Both the position numbers and the translations under genes were made by a program. A DNA stretch of 64,000 nucleotides from Nibrella viscosa (GTDB lineage Bacteria; Bacteroidota; Bacteroidia; Cytophagales; Spirosomataceae). The notes beneath the pieces were generated by a model that saw only the letters and a list, made by a program, of their open reading frames with translations, was not told the origin of the DNA and searched no databases. Positions within the stretch are counted from its first letter, which is position 1, and every line of letters begins with the position of its first letter. Positions 7,515 through 16,460 of the stretch are shown piece after piece. The DNA lies in NCBI RefSeq assembly GCF_039541875.1, contig NZ_BAABHB010000015.1, positions 1-64,000 on the forward strand, given 5' to 3'.

Positions 7515-9320
7515 TCACTCCACCGTAAAACTTCCGGTGGTGCAGACATTGCCCGCATCGGTAGTGAGGCAGATGGGGCCGGTGGAGGCATCGGCCGGCA
7601 CCGTTATGACAAGTGCATTGCCGGATTGCCGGAATTTAGCCGCCGATGATTTGCCCCCGCCAAACCGGACTTCCTTTACCCCCGTTACATGCTGCCCGGT
7701 CAGGGTAATCTCATCACCGGCTTTGCCTGCTTTTGGGGTAAAATCCAGGGCCGAAGGCAGCCGCAGCACGGTAAACGATTCGGGGGTGGTGGTCGATTCG
7801 TCGGAGTCGTTTGTGACGGTTAAGGGGCCGGTCTGAGCATTGGCCGGCACTTTTACCCATAGTTCCGTCTCCTCGTTTTTGCCGTCGGTGATGGCTGCGG
7901 TCAGGCTGCCCGTAAAGAACACTTTTGCATCCTGGAGATAATTGCCTTTGATAATCACCCGGCTACCCACGGTTGTGCTGCTGGTGAAGCTGGTAACTAC
8001 GGCTTTCTGGACCACCGTCAGGCTGCGGGTAGTGGTAACGGTGCCGGCGCGGTTGGTAACGGCCACCGGCCCCGTAGTGGCATCGGCCGGTACGGTAACC
8101 TGGATCTCAGTACCCTCGGTGCGTTTGGTAATAAGGGCTGTTTTGTTGTTTATCTTCACCTCATTAATGCGGTGCAGGTTCTGGCCTGTAATGAGTACGT
8201 CTTTACCGCGACCGGCGCGGATGGGGGTAAACGCGACATTAGCCGGAGCCAGAATCAGCAGGAATGCCTGCTGACTCGTGGCGCTACCGCCAAGGCCACT
8301 GACCGTAACCGCTACTTCACCGCCCTGGCTCCGATTGGGAACGGTTATTTCCAGTTGGGTATCGCTAAGAATTTTGAATACGGCCGAGGTGGTGCCAAAA
8401 GTAACACTGGTCACATCCCGCAAGTTTTGCCCGGTAACCGTCAGTTTATCGCCGGCAGTGCCTTCTGTGCTGCTTAAACCCGCAGGATTAATAATAGGAG
8501 CAAGCGCAATAAACAGGGTGTCGGTGCTGGTAGTCCTAACGCGTTCAAACACGGTAATGGTAATGAGCCCCGTAGTGGCCGCTGCGGGAATAACCGTGCG
8601 TATCTCGGTATCCTGAATCTGCGTCCGGCTTTTATCAGTAGCCAGGCCATTTACAGCAATAACGCCATCGAGCAGGTTACGTCCCTGAATCACCAGTTCC
8701 GTACCCGCTTTGGCCCGTTTTGGGGTGAAGCTGGTAATTTCCGGCGTACCGGCCACAATAAAGTCACCGGTGCTGCGGCCTCCTTCCGTTTCTACCGTAA
8801 TAGCCAGCGGTCCGCGCGGTATATTAGCCGGTACGGTAACGGTGACCTCCTGCGGAGAGGCTGGTGTCATATCCGCTACGGGCACATCCGCAAACCGGAC
8901 GGCTTTTATCCTGTCCAGAAAATCACCGGACAGCCGCACCTTTGCTCCCGGCAGGCCATTGACCGGCACCACAGACGCTAATACTGGTGTTGGCTGAAGA
9001 ATAATGAATGGAAGCGGGTCTGATACACCATTGTCATTGGAAACCCGGATCTGCGCCGGACCCGTGGCTGACCGTGGAACGATTACTTTTATGGTTTGCT
9101 CATCGTGGTTGCGAATGTCGGCATTTACAAAGTTCCCGGACTGTCCTACAGTAACTGCTGGTTTAGCACCGAACTGGGCCCCTTTGAGGGTAATTTCTTC
9201 ACCAATGGCAGCCTTGTCGGGAAACACCTGCCAGAGCTCAGGCTGAGTTTTCTGAACCCGGCAACCCTGGATGCCAATACACATTAGAAAAAGAAAAAAC
9301 GTGAGTATACGGTTATTCAT
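7515..9320 (-). CDS. Lipoprotein with seven IPT/TIG repeats
   Basis: 601 residues. The N-terminus MNNRILTFFLFLMCIGIQGC is a lipoprotein signal with the acylated Cys at 20, so the mature protein is membrane-anchored and extracytoplasmic. The rest is seven consecutive immunoglobulin-like IPT/TIG domains of about 80 residues. Each opens with a Pro-rich strand such as PEITSFTP, PANVAFTP or PSALDFTP, followed by a G-x-x-V/L-x-I/V-x-G-x-x-L turn. No catalytic or other domain is attached. TIG arrays generally act as spacers, in adhesion or in glycan binding. It sits on the opposite strand between the VWA gene and its likely ATPase partner; whether it belongs to their function is unknown. Confidence 0.85.
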   Translation of the reverse strand: MNNRILTFFLFLMCIGIQGCRVQKTQPELWQVFPDKAAIGEEITLKGAQFGAKPAVTVGQSGNFVNADIRNHDEQTIKVIVPRSATGPAQIRVSNDNGVSDPLPFIILQPTPVLASVVPVNGLPGAKVRLSGDFLDRIKAVRFADVPVADMTPASPQEVTVTVPANIPRGPLAITVETEGGRSTGDFIVAGTPEITSFTPKRAKAGTELVIQGRNLLDGVIAVNGLATDKSRTQIQDTEIRTVIPAAATTGLITITVFERVRTTSTDTLFIALAPIINPAGLSSTEGTAGDKLTVTGQNLRDVTSVTFGTTSAVFKILSDTQLEITVPNRSQGGEVAVTVSGLGGSATSQQAFLLILAPANVAFTPIRAGRGKDVLITGQNLHRINEVKINNKTALITKRTEGTEIQVTVPADATTGPVAVTNRAGTVTTTRSLTVVQKAVVTSFTSSTTVGSRVIIKGNYLQDAKVFFTGSLTAAITDGKNEETELWVKVPANAQTGPLTVTNDSDESTTTPESFTVLRLPSALDFTPKAGKAGDEITLTGQHVTGVKEVRFGGGKSSAAKFRQSGNALVITVPADASTGPICLTTDAGNVCTTGSFTVE

Positions 9321-9446
9321 ACTGTAGGATTTTTAATCCGCTGCCACCAGAGGTGTGGTAAAATTAGCCAATTTAGAAGTCATAAAACCATTTATGTACA
9401 AACCCTGTTATCCGACAAAATACCCATCCTTTCAATTCAAGAGTTA

Positions 9447-10973
9447 ATGAGCTACCACAGCCTGAAATCAAACCATTTACTGAAGCTAAAAACACTAGGC
9501 GACCTGAAAGCCGCCGGTTATCAGCCACGTTCGATCAAGCAGGAGTTACGGGAAAATCTAATACAAAAGATCCGGGAAAAAGAAGTGGTCTTTCCGGGTA
9601 TCTGGGGCTACGAAGATACGGTAATTCCGGATGTTGAACGAGCAATCTTATCAATGCATCATATTAACCTGCTCGGTCTGCGCGGGCAGGCTAAGACCCG
9701 TATCGCCCGGCTGATGATTAATCTGCTGGACGAGTATATTCCGGTTGTTGAGGGGGCTGAACTGAACGATGATCCGCTCCACCCGCTGTCGCGCTATGCC
9801 CACGATCTGATTGCCGAGAAAGGCGACGATACACCTATTTCCTGGATGCACCGCGACGACCGCTATACCGAAAAGCTGGCAACACCCGATGTGTCGGTGG
9901 CTGACCTCATCGGCGACGTTGACCCCATAAAGGCGGCTACGCTGAAACTGCCGTATTCCGACGAGCGGACGATCCATTTCGGCCTGATACCCCGCTCGCA
10001 CCGGTGTATTTTTGTAATTAACGAATTACCCGACTTACAGGCCCGTATTCAGGTGTCGCTCTTTAACATTCTACAGGAAGGTGATATTCAGATCCGGGGC
10101 TTTAAGCTGCGGTTGCCGCTCGATATTCAGTTTGTGTTTACCGCCAACCCGGAAGATTATACCAACCGGGGCAGCATCGTAACACCGCTGAAAGACCGGA
10201 TCGACAGCCAGATCGTTACCCACTATCCGAAATCAATTGAGATCGGTAAGAAGATCACCCAACAGGAAGCGGTCATTAAAACGGAGCAGAAAGGCCTGGT
10301 TAAAACCAATGATCTGATTGCCGACCTGATTGAGCAGGTCGCCTTTGAGGCCCGCGAAAGCGAGTATGTCGATTCCAAGAGTGGAGTATCGGCCCGGATG
10401 ACTATTTCGGCGTTTGAGAATATGCTGTCATCGGCCGAGCGCCGGGCCCTGCTCAACGGCGAGAAGGAGACCTACGTTCGCATTGCCGACCTCTACGGAG
10501 CGGTGCCGGCCATCTGCGGGAAGGTGGAACTGGTGTACGAAGGCGAGGTAGAAGGACCGGTAATTGTAGCGCAGAACCTGATCGGAAAAGCCATTCGCAA
10601 CCAGTTCCTTCAGTATTTCCCGAATCCCGAAAAAGCGAAGAAAGACAAGCGGGGCAATCCGTACAAAAAAATTTCCGACTGGTTCGGCGACGGCAACACC
10701 ATCGACATTCTGAACGACCTGAGCAACCGCGATTACGAAAACCGCCTGCGCACTATCGACGGGCTGGATGATGTAATCGATCAGTTTCACACCCGGCTCA
10801 GCCGTCAGGAACGACTCTTTATGATGGAGTTTGCCCTGCACGGTCTCGCCGAATACTCGGTCATCGGCAAAAAAGCCCTGGATACCGGCCAGCAATTTAA
10901 AGACCTTCTCGGTTCCATGTTCAGCCCCGGTAGCCGGTTTGAAGAGGAAGATGATGACGACGACAAATTTTAA
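9447..10973 (+). CDS. AAA+ ATPase of the magnesium chelatase (BchI) / MoxR type
   Basis: 508 residues, cytoplasmic. It has a Walker A loop GLRGQAKT at 77-84, a Walker B-like strand CIFVINELPDL near 185, and the MgChl signature NILQEGDIQIRGFKLRLPLDIQFVFTAN in pieces (insert after Walker B, then sensor 1 TANPEDYTNRG). It ends in an acidic tail EEEDDDDDKF. Such ATPases form hexamers that act with a VWA subunit; the VWA protein at 6345-7448 is the obvious candidate. There are no chlorophyll or cobalamin genes here, so a true Mg- or Co-chelatase role is not implied. The stop codon is embedded in a long palindrome shared with the convergent YbjQ-like gene. Confidence 0.88.
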   Translation: MSYHSLKSNHLLKLKTLGDLKAAGYQPRSIKQELRENLIQKIREKEVVFPGIWGYEDTVIPDVERAILSMHHINLLGLRGQAKTRIARLMINLLDEYIPVVEGAELNDDPLHPLSRYAHDLIAEKGDDTPISWMHRDDRYTEKLATPDVSVADLIGDVDPIKAATLKLPYSDERTIHFGLIPRSHRCIFVINELPDLQARIQVSLFNILQEGDIQIRGFKLRLPLDIQFVFTANPEDYTNRGSIVTPLKDRIDSQIVTHYPKSIEIGKKITQQEAVIKTEQKGLVKTNDLIADLIEQVAFEARESEYVDSKSGVSARMTISAFENMLSSAERRALLNGEKETYVRIADLYGAVPAICGKVELVYEGEVEGPVIVAQNLIGKAIRNQFLQYFPNPEKAKKDKRGNPYKKISDWFGDGNTIDILNDLSNRDYENRLRTIDGLDDVIDQFHTRLSRQERLFMMEFALHGLAEYSVIGKKALDTGQQFKDLLGSMFSPGSRFEEEDDDDDKF

Positions 10974-11028
10974 TGATGAATGATGAATGAGCTGTCGCGC
11001 TAACATTTATCGTTCATCATTCATCATT
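10972..11028. repeat. Inverted repeat covering both stop codons of convergent genes
   Basis: Perfect 16-base arms, 10972-10987 and 11013-11028, built from ATGATGAATGATGAA-type repeats around a 25-base loop. The left arm starts inside the TAA stop of the ATPase gene and the right arm contains most of the stop of the YbjQ-like gene. It could act as a bidirectional terminator, but T-runs are weak. Confidence 0.75.
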
Positions 11029-11347
11029 ATTCTACCACCACGGCGGTGCCGTTGCAGCTCACCATGAGCATGGAACCGTTGCCGCCGATGGTTTCGTAAT
11101 CCAGGTCGACGCCGATGATGGCGTTGGCTCCCAGCCGCTGAGCCTGGTCCATCATCTCTTTGATGGCAATACTTTTAGCTTCGCGCAGCCCCTGCTCGTA
11201 AGCACCCGATCGGCCACCTACGACATCACGAACGCTGGCGAAGAAATCTTTGACCAGGTTGGCCCCGATAATGGCTTCTCCATTCACCAGGCCAATGTAT
11301 TTTGTGATGCTTTTTCCTTCGATGTTTGGTGTAGTCGTTATTAGCAT
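11027..11347 (-). CDS. YbjQ-family (UPF0145, DUF74) protein
   Basis: 106 residues, a small pentamer-forming family of unclear role, sometimes called heavy-metal-binding by similarity. The typical features are the start MLITTTPNIEGK, then GLVNGEAIIGAN, EAKSIAIKEM and AQRLGANAIIGVDLDYE, ending in a VSCNGTAVVVE strand. The family start is MLITTT, so I place it at 11347. ATG 11356 (three codons longer) and 11401 (18 longer) are alternatives; the extra residues are not family-like. No neighbour gives a functional hint. Confidence 0.88.
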   Translation of the reverse strand: MLITTTPNIEGKSITKYIGLVNGEAIIGANLVKDFFASVRDVVGGRSGAYEQGLREAKSIAIKEMMDQAQRLGANAIIGVDLDYETIGGNGSMLMVSCNGTAVVVE

Positions 11348-11533
11348 AGCGGGCATGTTCACGGCGTATAATCCTGTATTCTTCGACGTATGAATGCGCA
11401 AAGGTCGCAGAGTTTTTAATTCTTACAAATACTACCGGACAGGCGGTCGGCTACCAGGATCGCACCGCCTTATTTATTGTTCGGCCGGAAAAAGACTCAA
11501 CCGGCCGGCAACACAGAAACGGTGGAAGGCTAC

Positions 11534-13144
11534 TCAAACCCGCGTTGGGGTGTTGGTGTGGTTATGTGTCTGAACGAGATGGTTAGGGAACACCAGCCGA
11601 AAGGTGGTGCCTTCGCCTACAAGGCTGTCTACCTCAATGGTGGCTTCCAGTTTCTCGGTGAGCGATTTCACAATAGATAAGCCGAGGCCCGATGAACTCT
11701 CGTTATTGGTTGGCTGCGCCGAGAGCCGCTGAAAACGCTTGAAAAGTTTAGACATGTCTTCGGGCGGGATACCGGGGCCTTCGTCGCGGACGGCAATGTA
11801 GAGCTGCTCCTGCCGCAGATAACTGTTGATGAAGATATTCTTACCGAATAAGGAGAACTTGAGGGCGTTGCTGATGAGGTTATCCAGAATCCGGACCAGC
11901 GATTCAGGGTCGGTGTGCAGGATTACCGGTATGTCGGGGCCGTTCAGGTGCAGTTTTATCTCTTTTTGCCGGGCCTGGGCTTCAAAACCATCTACCACCA
12001 CCTCCAGCAGGTCATTCAGTTCCGTATCTGTCTTCTGCACCGGCTCGCTGGATGAAATAAGTTTGTTGTAGAACACAATACTGTCGATCAGGCCGGCTCC
12101 GCGCTTTACGGTTTTCAACCCATAGGTAATATTGTCCTGCTGCTCACTGTTGAGGGGTCCCAGTATCGGCAGAAAATCAAAGACAAAACGGATGGTTGCC
12201 AGTGGTGATTTCAGGTCGTGGGCGATCACGCTGATCAGGTTTTCTATCTCATTTTTGGCGTCGACCAACTGTTCGTTCTGCCAGACCAGCAACCGGCGCT
12301 GTTCATCAAGCCGGCTATATAAGTGGTATAGTTCCGATACGTCGTTGAACAGCCAGATCCGCCCTTTAAAATAACTGGTTCGAACTGGTTTTGTCAGAAC
12401 ACTCAGAATCTTATCGGGAAACGTCCAGATCCACTCTTTTGTCACAAAGTGAGCATCCATCAGCAGATGACCGGCGGCTTCGTTAATTTCCGGCTGGTTA
12501 GTGGCCTGGTTGCGAAGTCGCATCATACCGGCCGAAACGGCGGCTGCCGTTGGGCGCAGGTTGCCGGCTTCCAGCGCCAGCAGATCAATGGCGGCCTGAT
12601 TGACCCAGGCCGAGTTATCATCTTCGTTGATGCGGATGATGGCCTGCGGAATGGTGGCAAATAAAAACTCGTACTGCTGCTCCAGGTTTAACCGGCTGGC
12701 TTCAAGCCGGTAAATGGTCACTTTATCACCCAGCATCCGGAGCGCCATTTCCACATCGACGGTGCCGGTATCCGCCTGGTGCCAGGCCAGTAAAATCCAG
12801 CCCCGGAGCGAATCGGTTATGACCCGCAGGCCGGCCACCTGTTTATATTGACCGAGCAGTGCCTTTACCGGCCGGCGGGGAACAAACTGCGGCTCCAGAA
12901 AAAAGTCGGAGGAGTGGGTCAGCTCACTAAGTTGGCCTGGATTGACGGACGCGGGGACCGGCATCGGCGGATGCACATACGGTATGGTTGCGGTCCACTC
13001 GTCGCGCTCACGGAGCATATAACAGCTATCGGCCCCGGTATATTCCCTGACCAGGGCCACATAGCTGTGGATGGCGTCGAGTGTCGAGGTAGAGGGGGCA
13101 TATGCCCGCTGGTAGAATTGCTGCTGGAATTGCCGCCAGTTCAT
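11534..13144 (-). CDS. Cytoplasmic GAF-PAS sensor histidine kinase coupled to an RsbQ-like hydrolase
   Basis: 536 residues with no membrane segment. A GAF-like region occupies about 15-145, a PAS domain about 157-270, a short coiled coil 270-303, then the HisKA dimerisation helix with phospho-acceptor His309 in VIAHDLKSPLA. The ATPase domain follows (DNLISNALKFS, RDEGPGIP, SGLGLSIVKSL). It begins 7 bases after the RsbQ-like hydrolase gene, so the two are almost certainly co-transcribed. In Bacillus, RsbQ works with RsbP, whose PAS domain senses the hydrolase's product or state. The same logic, with a histidine kinase as the output, is a reasonable inference. No response regulator is adjacent, so the target is unknown. 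Confidence 0.88.
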   Translation of the reverse strand: MNWRQFQQQFYQRAYAPSTSTLDAIHSYVALVREYTGADSCYMLRERDEWTATIPYVHPPMPVPASVNPGQLSELTHSSDFFLEPQFVPRRPVKALLGQYKQVAGLRVITDSLRGWILLAWHQADTGTVDVEMALRMLGDKVTIYRLEASRLNLEQQYEFLFATIPQAIIRINEDDNSAWVNQAAIDLLALEAGNLRPTAAAVSAGMMRLRNQATNQPEINEAAGHLLMDAHFVTKEWIWTFPDKILSVLTKPVRTSYFKGRIWLFNDVSELYHLYSRLDEQRRLLVWQNEQLVDAKNEIENLISVIAHDLKSPLATIRFVFDFLPILGPLNSEQQDNITYGLKTVKRGAGLIDSIVFYNKLISSSEPVQKTDTELNDLLEVVVDGFEAQARQKEIKLHLNGPDIPVILHTDPESLVRILDNLISNALKFSLFGKNIFINSYLRQEQLYIAVRDEGPGIPPEDMSKLFKRFQRLSAQPTNNESSSGLGLSIVKSLTEKLEATIEVDSLVGEGTTFRLVFPNHLVQTHNHTNTPTRV

Positions 13145-13151
13145 AGGCCGT

Positions 13152-13949
13152 TTAATTTAGAAACGACCTGATGCTGCTGATGACATCCTCCGCATCGCTG
13201 ATGTGCGGGAAATGCCCCTCCGAATCAATAAAATCCAGCCGCGCATCCGGAATATGATTGTGCAGATAGTGGGTAGCCTGCGGGGGCACTACCAAATCAT
13301 ACTTGCCCTGGATGAGCAGCGTAGGCTGCATGAGCCTTTCAATATCGGTACGGTGGTCGGAGTAAAAGATAACGCGGGCGGTAGCCAGCGCTACATCGGG
13401 TCGCATGGCCGACAAGGTTCTGGCAAAGGACAGCGCCAGGTGAGGCCGGCCGGGATTCTGCATGGCCACTGGCGCAAAGCCGCTCGCCCAGGCATGATAG
13501 TTACTGCCCATCTGCTCAAAAATGCTTTCCAGGGTATCTTTATCAAAACCACCGGTATAATCAGTATCATTCATGTAGCGCGGTGAGGCATTCAGCAGCA
13601 CCAGGCGCGAAAACCAGTCCGGCTCTTCAATGGCGGCCAGGGTGCCGGTCATGCCGCCCACGGAATGGCCGAAGAAGATCACATCCCGGAGCTGAAGCTC
13701 ATCCATGATGTCCAGAATATCCTCCGCAAATACCGGCAGCCGGTTGTATTTGCGTGCATCAAAATACCGGACGGTATGCTCATTGGCCCCTACTATATCG
13801 AATAGCACCAGACGATAATCGCCGGCAAAGGCCTGCGCTACGTCATGCCAGGCTGTTTGATCGGTGCCGAAGCCGTGTGCAAATAAAATAGTTTGTGCGG
13901 CATCCGGTTTACCGGCAATCCGCACATTGTTACGTTCAGTTACTTTCAT
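13152..13949 (-). CDS. RsbQ-like (D14/KAI2-type) alpha/beta hydrolase
   Basis: 265 residues, cytoplasmic, no signal peptide. The catalytic triad is Ser96 (GHSVGG), Asp218 (GKYDLVVP) and His246 (SEGHFPH); as I recall, B. subtilis RsbQ uses Ser96, Asp219 and His247. The start NNVRIAGKPDA and FAHGFGTDQTAW are also RsbQ-like. RsbQ supplies an energy-stress signal to the PAS domain of RsbP, and plant KAI2/D14 hormone receptors are homologues. Here the downstream partner is a PAS-containing histidine kinase seven bases away, not a phosphatase. The natural ligand is unknown. Confidence 0.88.
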   Translation of the reverse strand: MKVTERNNVRIAGKPDAAQTILFAHGFGTDQTAWHDVAQAFAGDYRLVLFDIVGANEHTVRYFDARKYNRLPVFAEDILDIMDELQLRDVIFFGHSVGGMTGTLAAIEEPDWFSRLVLLNASPRYMNDTDYTGGFDKDTLESIFEQMGSNYHAWASGFAPVAMQNPGRPHLALSFARTLSAMRPDVALATARVIFYSDHRTDIERLMQPTLLIQGKYDLVVPPQATHYLHNHIPDARLDFIDSEGHFPHISDAEDVISSIRSFLN

Positions 13950-14168
13950 TCCGGCCAGTTGACTTAATACTATGGTACAAGTACGGTTTTTTTAGTTAAT
14001 GGCTGTACTTAGACGAAACGCTCAATAAAAAGTATCGGCACTATCAGAAGTAGTTAAGCCCCAGCCAGTTCCGGTGAGCACTTTAGCCATCGGCCCTGAT
14101 GGCGGAAATTCAGAGCTTATACCTCCAACTTAAAAAATAGATTCCGTTTCTGCAAGCGTTAGCCGAAA

Positions 14169-14849
14169 TCAGAGCAGACAGTCGGCCAGGGTCCGGATGT
14201 ATTGGTCTACATAAGCATCGGCCTCGCGGCTGCGGTACTGCAGAATATAGCGAGGGTGATCGAGGGTAACGATACGGTCAAAAAAGCCCTGCTGCCCGTT
14301 GAGCCGTTGCAGATAACCTTCATTTTTCCGGCCCAGGCAAACGGCTACCCGGCGGTCATAGCCGAATGCGGTCTGCTGCTTTACTGTATCGGTAATATAC
14401 GGCCACAGAGCCGCCGTAAGCCCCCGGTCATCGTAGAAGTTGTAGTTTTTGCCGCTTTTCATCAGCGCCAGCGGGTACAGGGAGGTTAGAAAAAACTGGC
14501 TGTAAAAAGCTGCGGGTCCGCCGAAGGCATCGACTACCCGGTAAATAAACCGGCTCGACAGTTCGGGTGTCGGCGGCAGGTTGTTGTCAATGCCGCAGTG
14601 ATTGATGAGGGCCTGGGGTGTGGTAAACGAAATGCCCGTAACACCGGCTCCAAACCGACCCGGATTGATGCCCAGCACAAAGATCCGGGGCCGGTGGTCA
14701 CTGAAGTACCTGGTGAAGAATGTCTGAATGATTGTTTGCACCTCCGGTTGCCGGTAGGGGTTCAGCACCGATACGCCGGGCGGCAGATGGCCCGGATCTG
14801 TCAGGTTGAGGTAATAGCGGATGGCCTGATCGGCAAAAGTAGGGCTCAT
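14169..14849 (-). CDS. DUF4918 uracil-DNA glycosylase family protein (SMUG2-like)
   Basis: 226 residues, cytoplasmic. The motif FVLGINPGRFGAGVTGISFT near residues 57-76 is the active-site loop of the DUF4918 branch of the uracil-DNA glycosylase superfamily, with GINPG replacing the GxDPY of classical enzymes. The DHPRYILQY segment near the C-terminus matches the second family motif (HPS/HPR loop) that grips the damaged strand. It probably removes uracil or a related lesion from DNA. It stands alone; both flanks are non-coding (219 bases before the hydrolase gene, 142 before the lipoprotein gene). Confidence 0.82.
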   Translation of the reverse strand: MSPTFADQAIRYYLNLTDPGHLPPGVSVLNPYRQPEVQTIIQTFFTRYFSDHRPRIFVLGINPGRFGAGVTGISFTTPQALINHCGIDNNLPPTPELSSRFIYRVVDAFGGPAAFYSQFFLTSLYPLALMKSGKNYNFYDDRGLTAALWPYITDTVKQQTAFGYDRRVAVCLGRKNEGYLQRLNGQQGFFDRIVTLDHPRYILQYRSREADAYVDQYIRTLADCLL

Positions 14850-14991
14850 CGGATAAGGTTACGTTTCATGGTTTGAAAAATACGCTTCATGCGGAGCAAA
14901 TACCTGTTTACAGCGTAAAGTATTGATCAACAACCGCTTCCCGGTCATATTTGAGCCGTAAATCTAATACGAACTGTTCACGCTACACACA

Positions 14992-15519
14992 ATGAAAAAT
15001 CTATTCGGACTGCGGCCATTCCTCATAACCGCGCTGGTACTCTCGGTTGCCGTAATTGGTTGCAAGAAAGACAATACGGAAATCAATCCCTCTTCCGGCA
15101 GTTCCGTGGAGGGCACCTGGAAAATGTCGGCTATAAAGGCAAGCCCTGCCATTGATCTTGGTAGCGGTCAGAAATTTACAGATCTCTTCGACCTGTTTGG
15201 CGCTTTTCCCGACGGCAGGCAGATCGTTTCCTGCTTAAAAGAAACAAAAATTACCTTTCAGAAAAGCGGTAAAGTTACGACCGCCACGTCTGCCGTCTGC
15301 AAATCGGTTGATGATGTCGGCCTCAGTGTTCAGGACAATTCTACCTGGAAAGTGCAGGGTAGTAAGATTATTTTGACAGATAGTGACGGTACCAATGAAT
15401 ACGACCTGTCTGTAAACGGTTCTGTTATGAAATGGAGCGTGGTTGCCGACGACGACTGGATGGGCAATGGAAAAGCTATCCGTTATACGTATACCATAGA
15501 GTTTCTCCGGCAGATGTAA
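14992..15519 (+). CDS. Lipocalin-like lipoprotein of unknown function
   Basis: 175 residues. The N-terminus ends in VLSVAVIGC, a lipobox with Cys24 as the acylated residue, followed by KKDN. The mature part begins with SSVEGTWKMSAIK, the GxW strand typical of lipocalin-like proteins in Bacteroidota (DUF4923/DUF5004 type), then beta-strand pairs such as KITFQKSGKVTT and TWKVQGSKIILTD. It may bind a small hydrophobic ligand, but no ligand residues can be named. Two cysteines (SCLKE and AVCKS) could form a disulfide. It stands as a single gene with its own terminator. Confidence 0.75.
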   Translation: MKNLFGLRPFLITALVLSVAVIGCKKDNTEINPSSGSSVEGTWKMSAIKASPAIDLGSGQKFTDLFDLFGAFPDGRQIVSCLKETKITFQKSGKVTTATSAVCKSVDDVGLSVQDNSTWKVQGSKIILTDSDGTNEYDLSVNGSVMKWSVVADDDWMGNGKAIRYTYTIEFLRQM

Positions 15520-15542
15520 ACAGCCCTGGTGAATGATTCGGC

Positions 15543-15570
15543 GCTCTTCTCTTTGGAGAAGAGCTTTTTT
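15543..15570 (+). terminator. Intrinsic terminator after the lipocalin-like gene
   Basis: Perfect 9-base stem GCTCTTCTC / GAGAAGAGC, four-base loop, six T. It serves the plus-strand gene; the convergent gene stops at 15573, just beyond it. Confidence 0.9.
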
Positions 15571-15572
15571 GT

Positions 15573-16460
15573 TTACTGCTCAAAAAACCGATAGCAAATC
15601 AAGGCAATTTCGCCGATGATGGATTCGGCGTCCGTCGGATTTGTCCCCTGTACCAGTACCGACAGCACAAACGGCCGGCGGGCGTATACAATACCGGCAT
15701 CTCCGCGCACATACGTGAGCGTACCCGTTTTGTGCGCAACGGCCACCGTTTTCGGTAACAGCCGGGGAATGGTGGTCTGGTCATCGCAGCGTTTTAGCAT
15801 TTCCAGCATTTCCCGGCACAAGGCCGGAGTGGCCAGTTCATACCCCGCCAACTTCTTCAGCAGCGTATTCAGTTCACCAGCGGCTACGTAGTTGTCCAGG
15901 CCCCGCTTCACGGCCGCCGTATCCATCATCATCCGGTTCAGGCGGGTGTGGGTGAGACCCAGCGCCTGCATCCGCTGGTTAACAGCCTCAAAACCAATTT
16001 CCTGAATCAAAACATTCGTAGCCGTGTTATCACTATGGGTGATCATCAGCGTGATCAGGTCCCGGTACGACACCCGGCTGCGGCTGGGGTAGGCAGCCAG
16101 TACACCCGTGCCGCCCGCCTTTTCGGAATCCACCAGAATATGGATTTCGTCGGGGTCCAGCCGACCGGCTTTTACCCATTCCATAGCTTCGACCAGGATG
16201 GGGAGTTTAATGAGGCTGGCGGACGGAACGGGTACATCGGCCCGGTGAGCGAACATGGACTGACCGGCGGCTACGCTATCTGGTTGCAGCGGCTCTACGG
16301 CCAGGCTAACGCGGGCGGTGGCCGGAAGTTTTTGCAGGTAAGTGGATAACCGGCTAGGCAGCGACTGGCCGGAAACGACACTGGTAATGAGCAGAAAGCT
16401 GCTCAAGAGCAGGGGTAGGCGGAGAAGCGAATACCGGCTGAGTTCCTGGAGAATAGGCAT
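15573..16460 (-). CDS. Class A beta-lactamase-related serine hydrolase, secreted
   Basis: 295 residues from ATG 16460 (a GTG four codons upstream is possible). A hydrophobic signal segment (LPLLLSSFLLITSVVSGQS) leads into a penicillin-binding fold. The catalytic triad motifs are all present: SLIK (Ser82, Lys85), SDN (HSDNTATN) and KTG (HKTGTLTYV). The omega-loop Glu that deacylates beta-lactams in true class A enzymes (ExxLN) is not evident; the region reads NRMMMDTAAV. That argues for a DD-peptidase- or esterase-like role in the cell wall rather than resistance. Convergent with the lipocalin-like gene. Confidence 0.85.
   Translation of the reverse strand: MPILQELSRYSLLRLPLLLSSFLLITSVVSGQSLPSRLSTYLQKLPATARVSLAVEPLQPDSVAAGQSMFAHRADVPVPSASLIKLPILVEAMEWVKAGRLDPDEIHILVDSEKAGGTGVLAAYPSRSRVSYRDLITLMITHSDNTATNVLIQEIGFEAVNQRMQALGLTHTRLNRMMMDTAAVKRGLDNYVAAGELNTLLKKLAGYELATPALCREMLEMLKRCDDQTTIPRLLPKTVAVAHKTGTLTYVRGDAGIVYARRPFVLSVLVQGTNPTDAESIIGEIALICYRFFEQ

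Noticed and set aside
11477..11680. 67-codon plus-strand frame beginning MFGRKKT
   Set aside because: Only a TTG start, no Shine-Dalgarno, and most of it is antisense to the histidine kinase.
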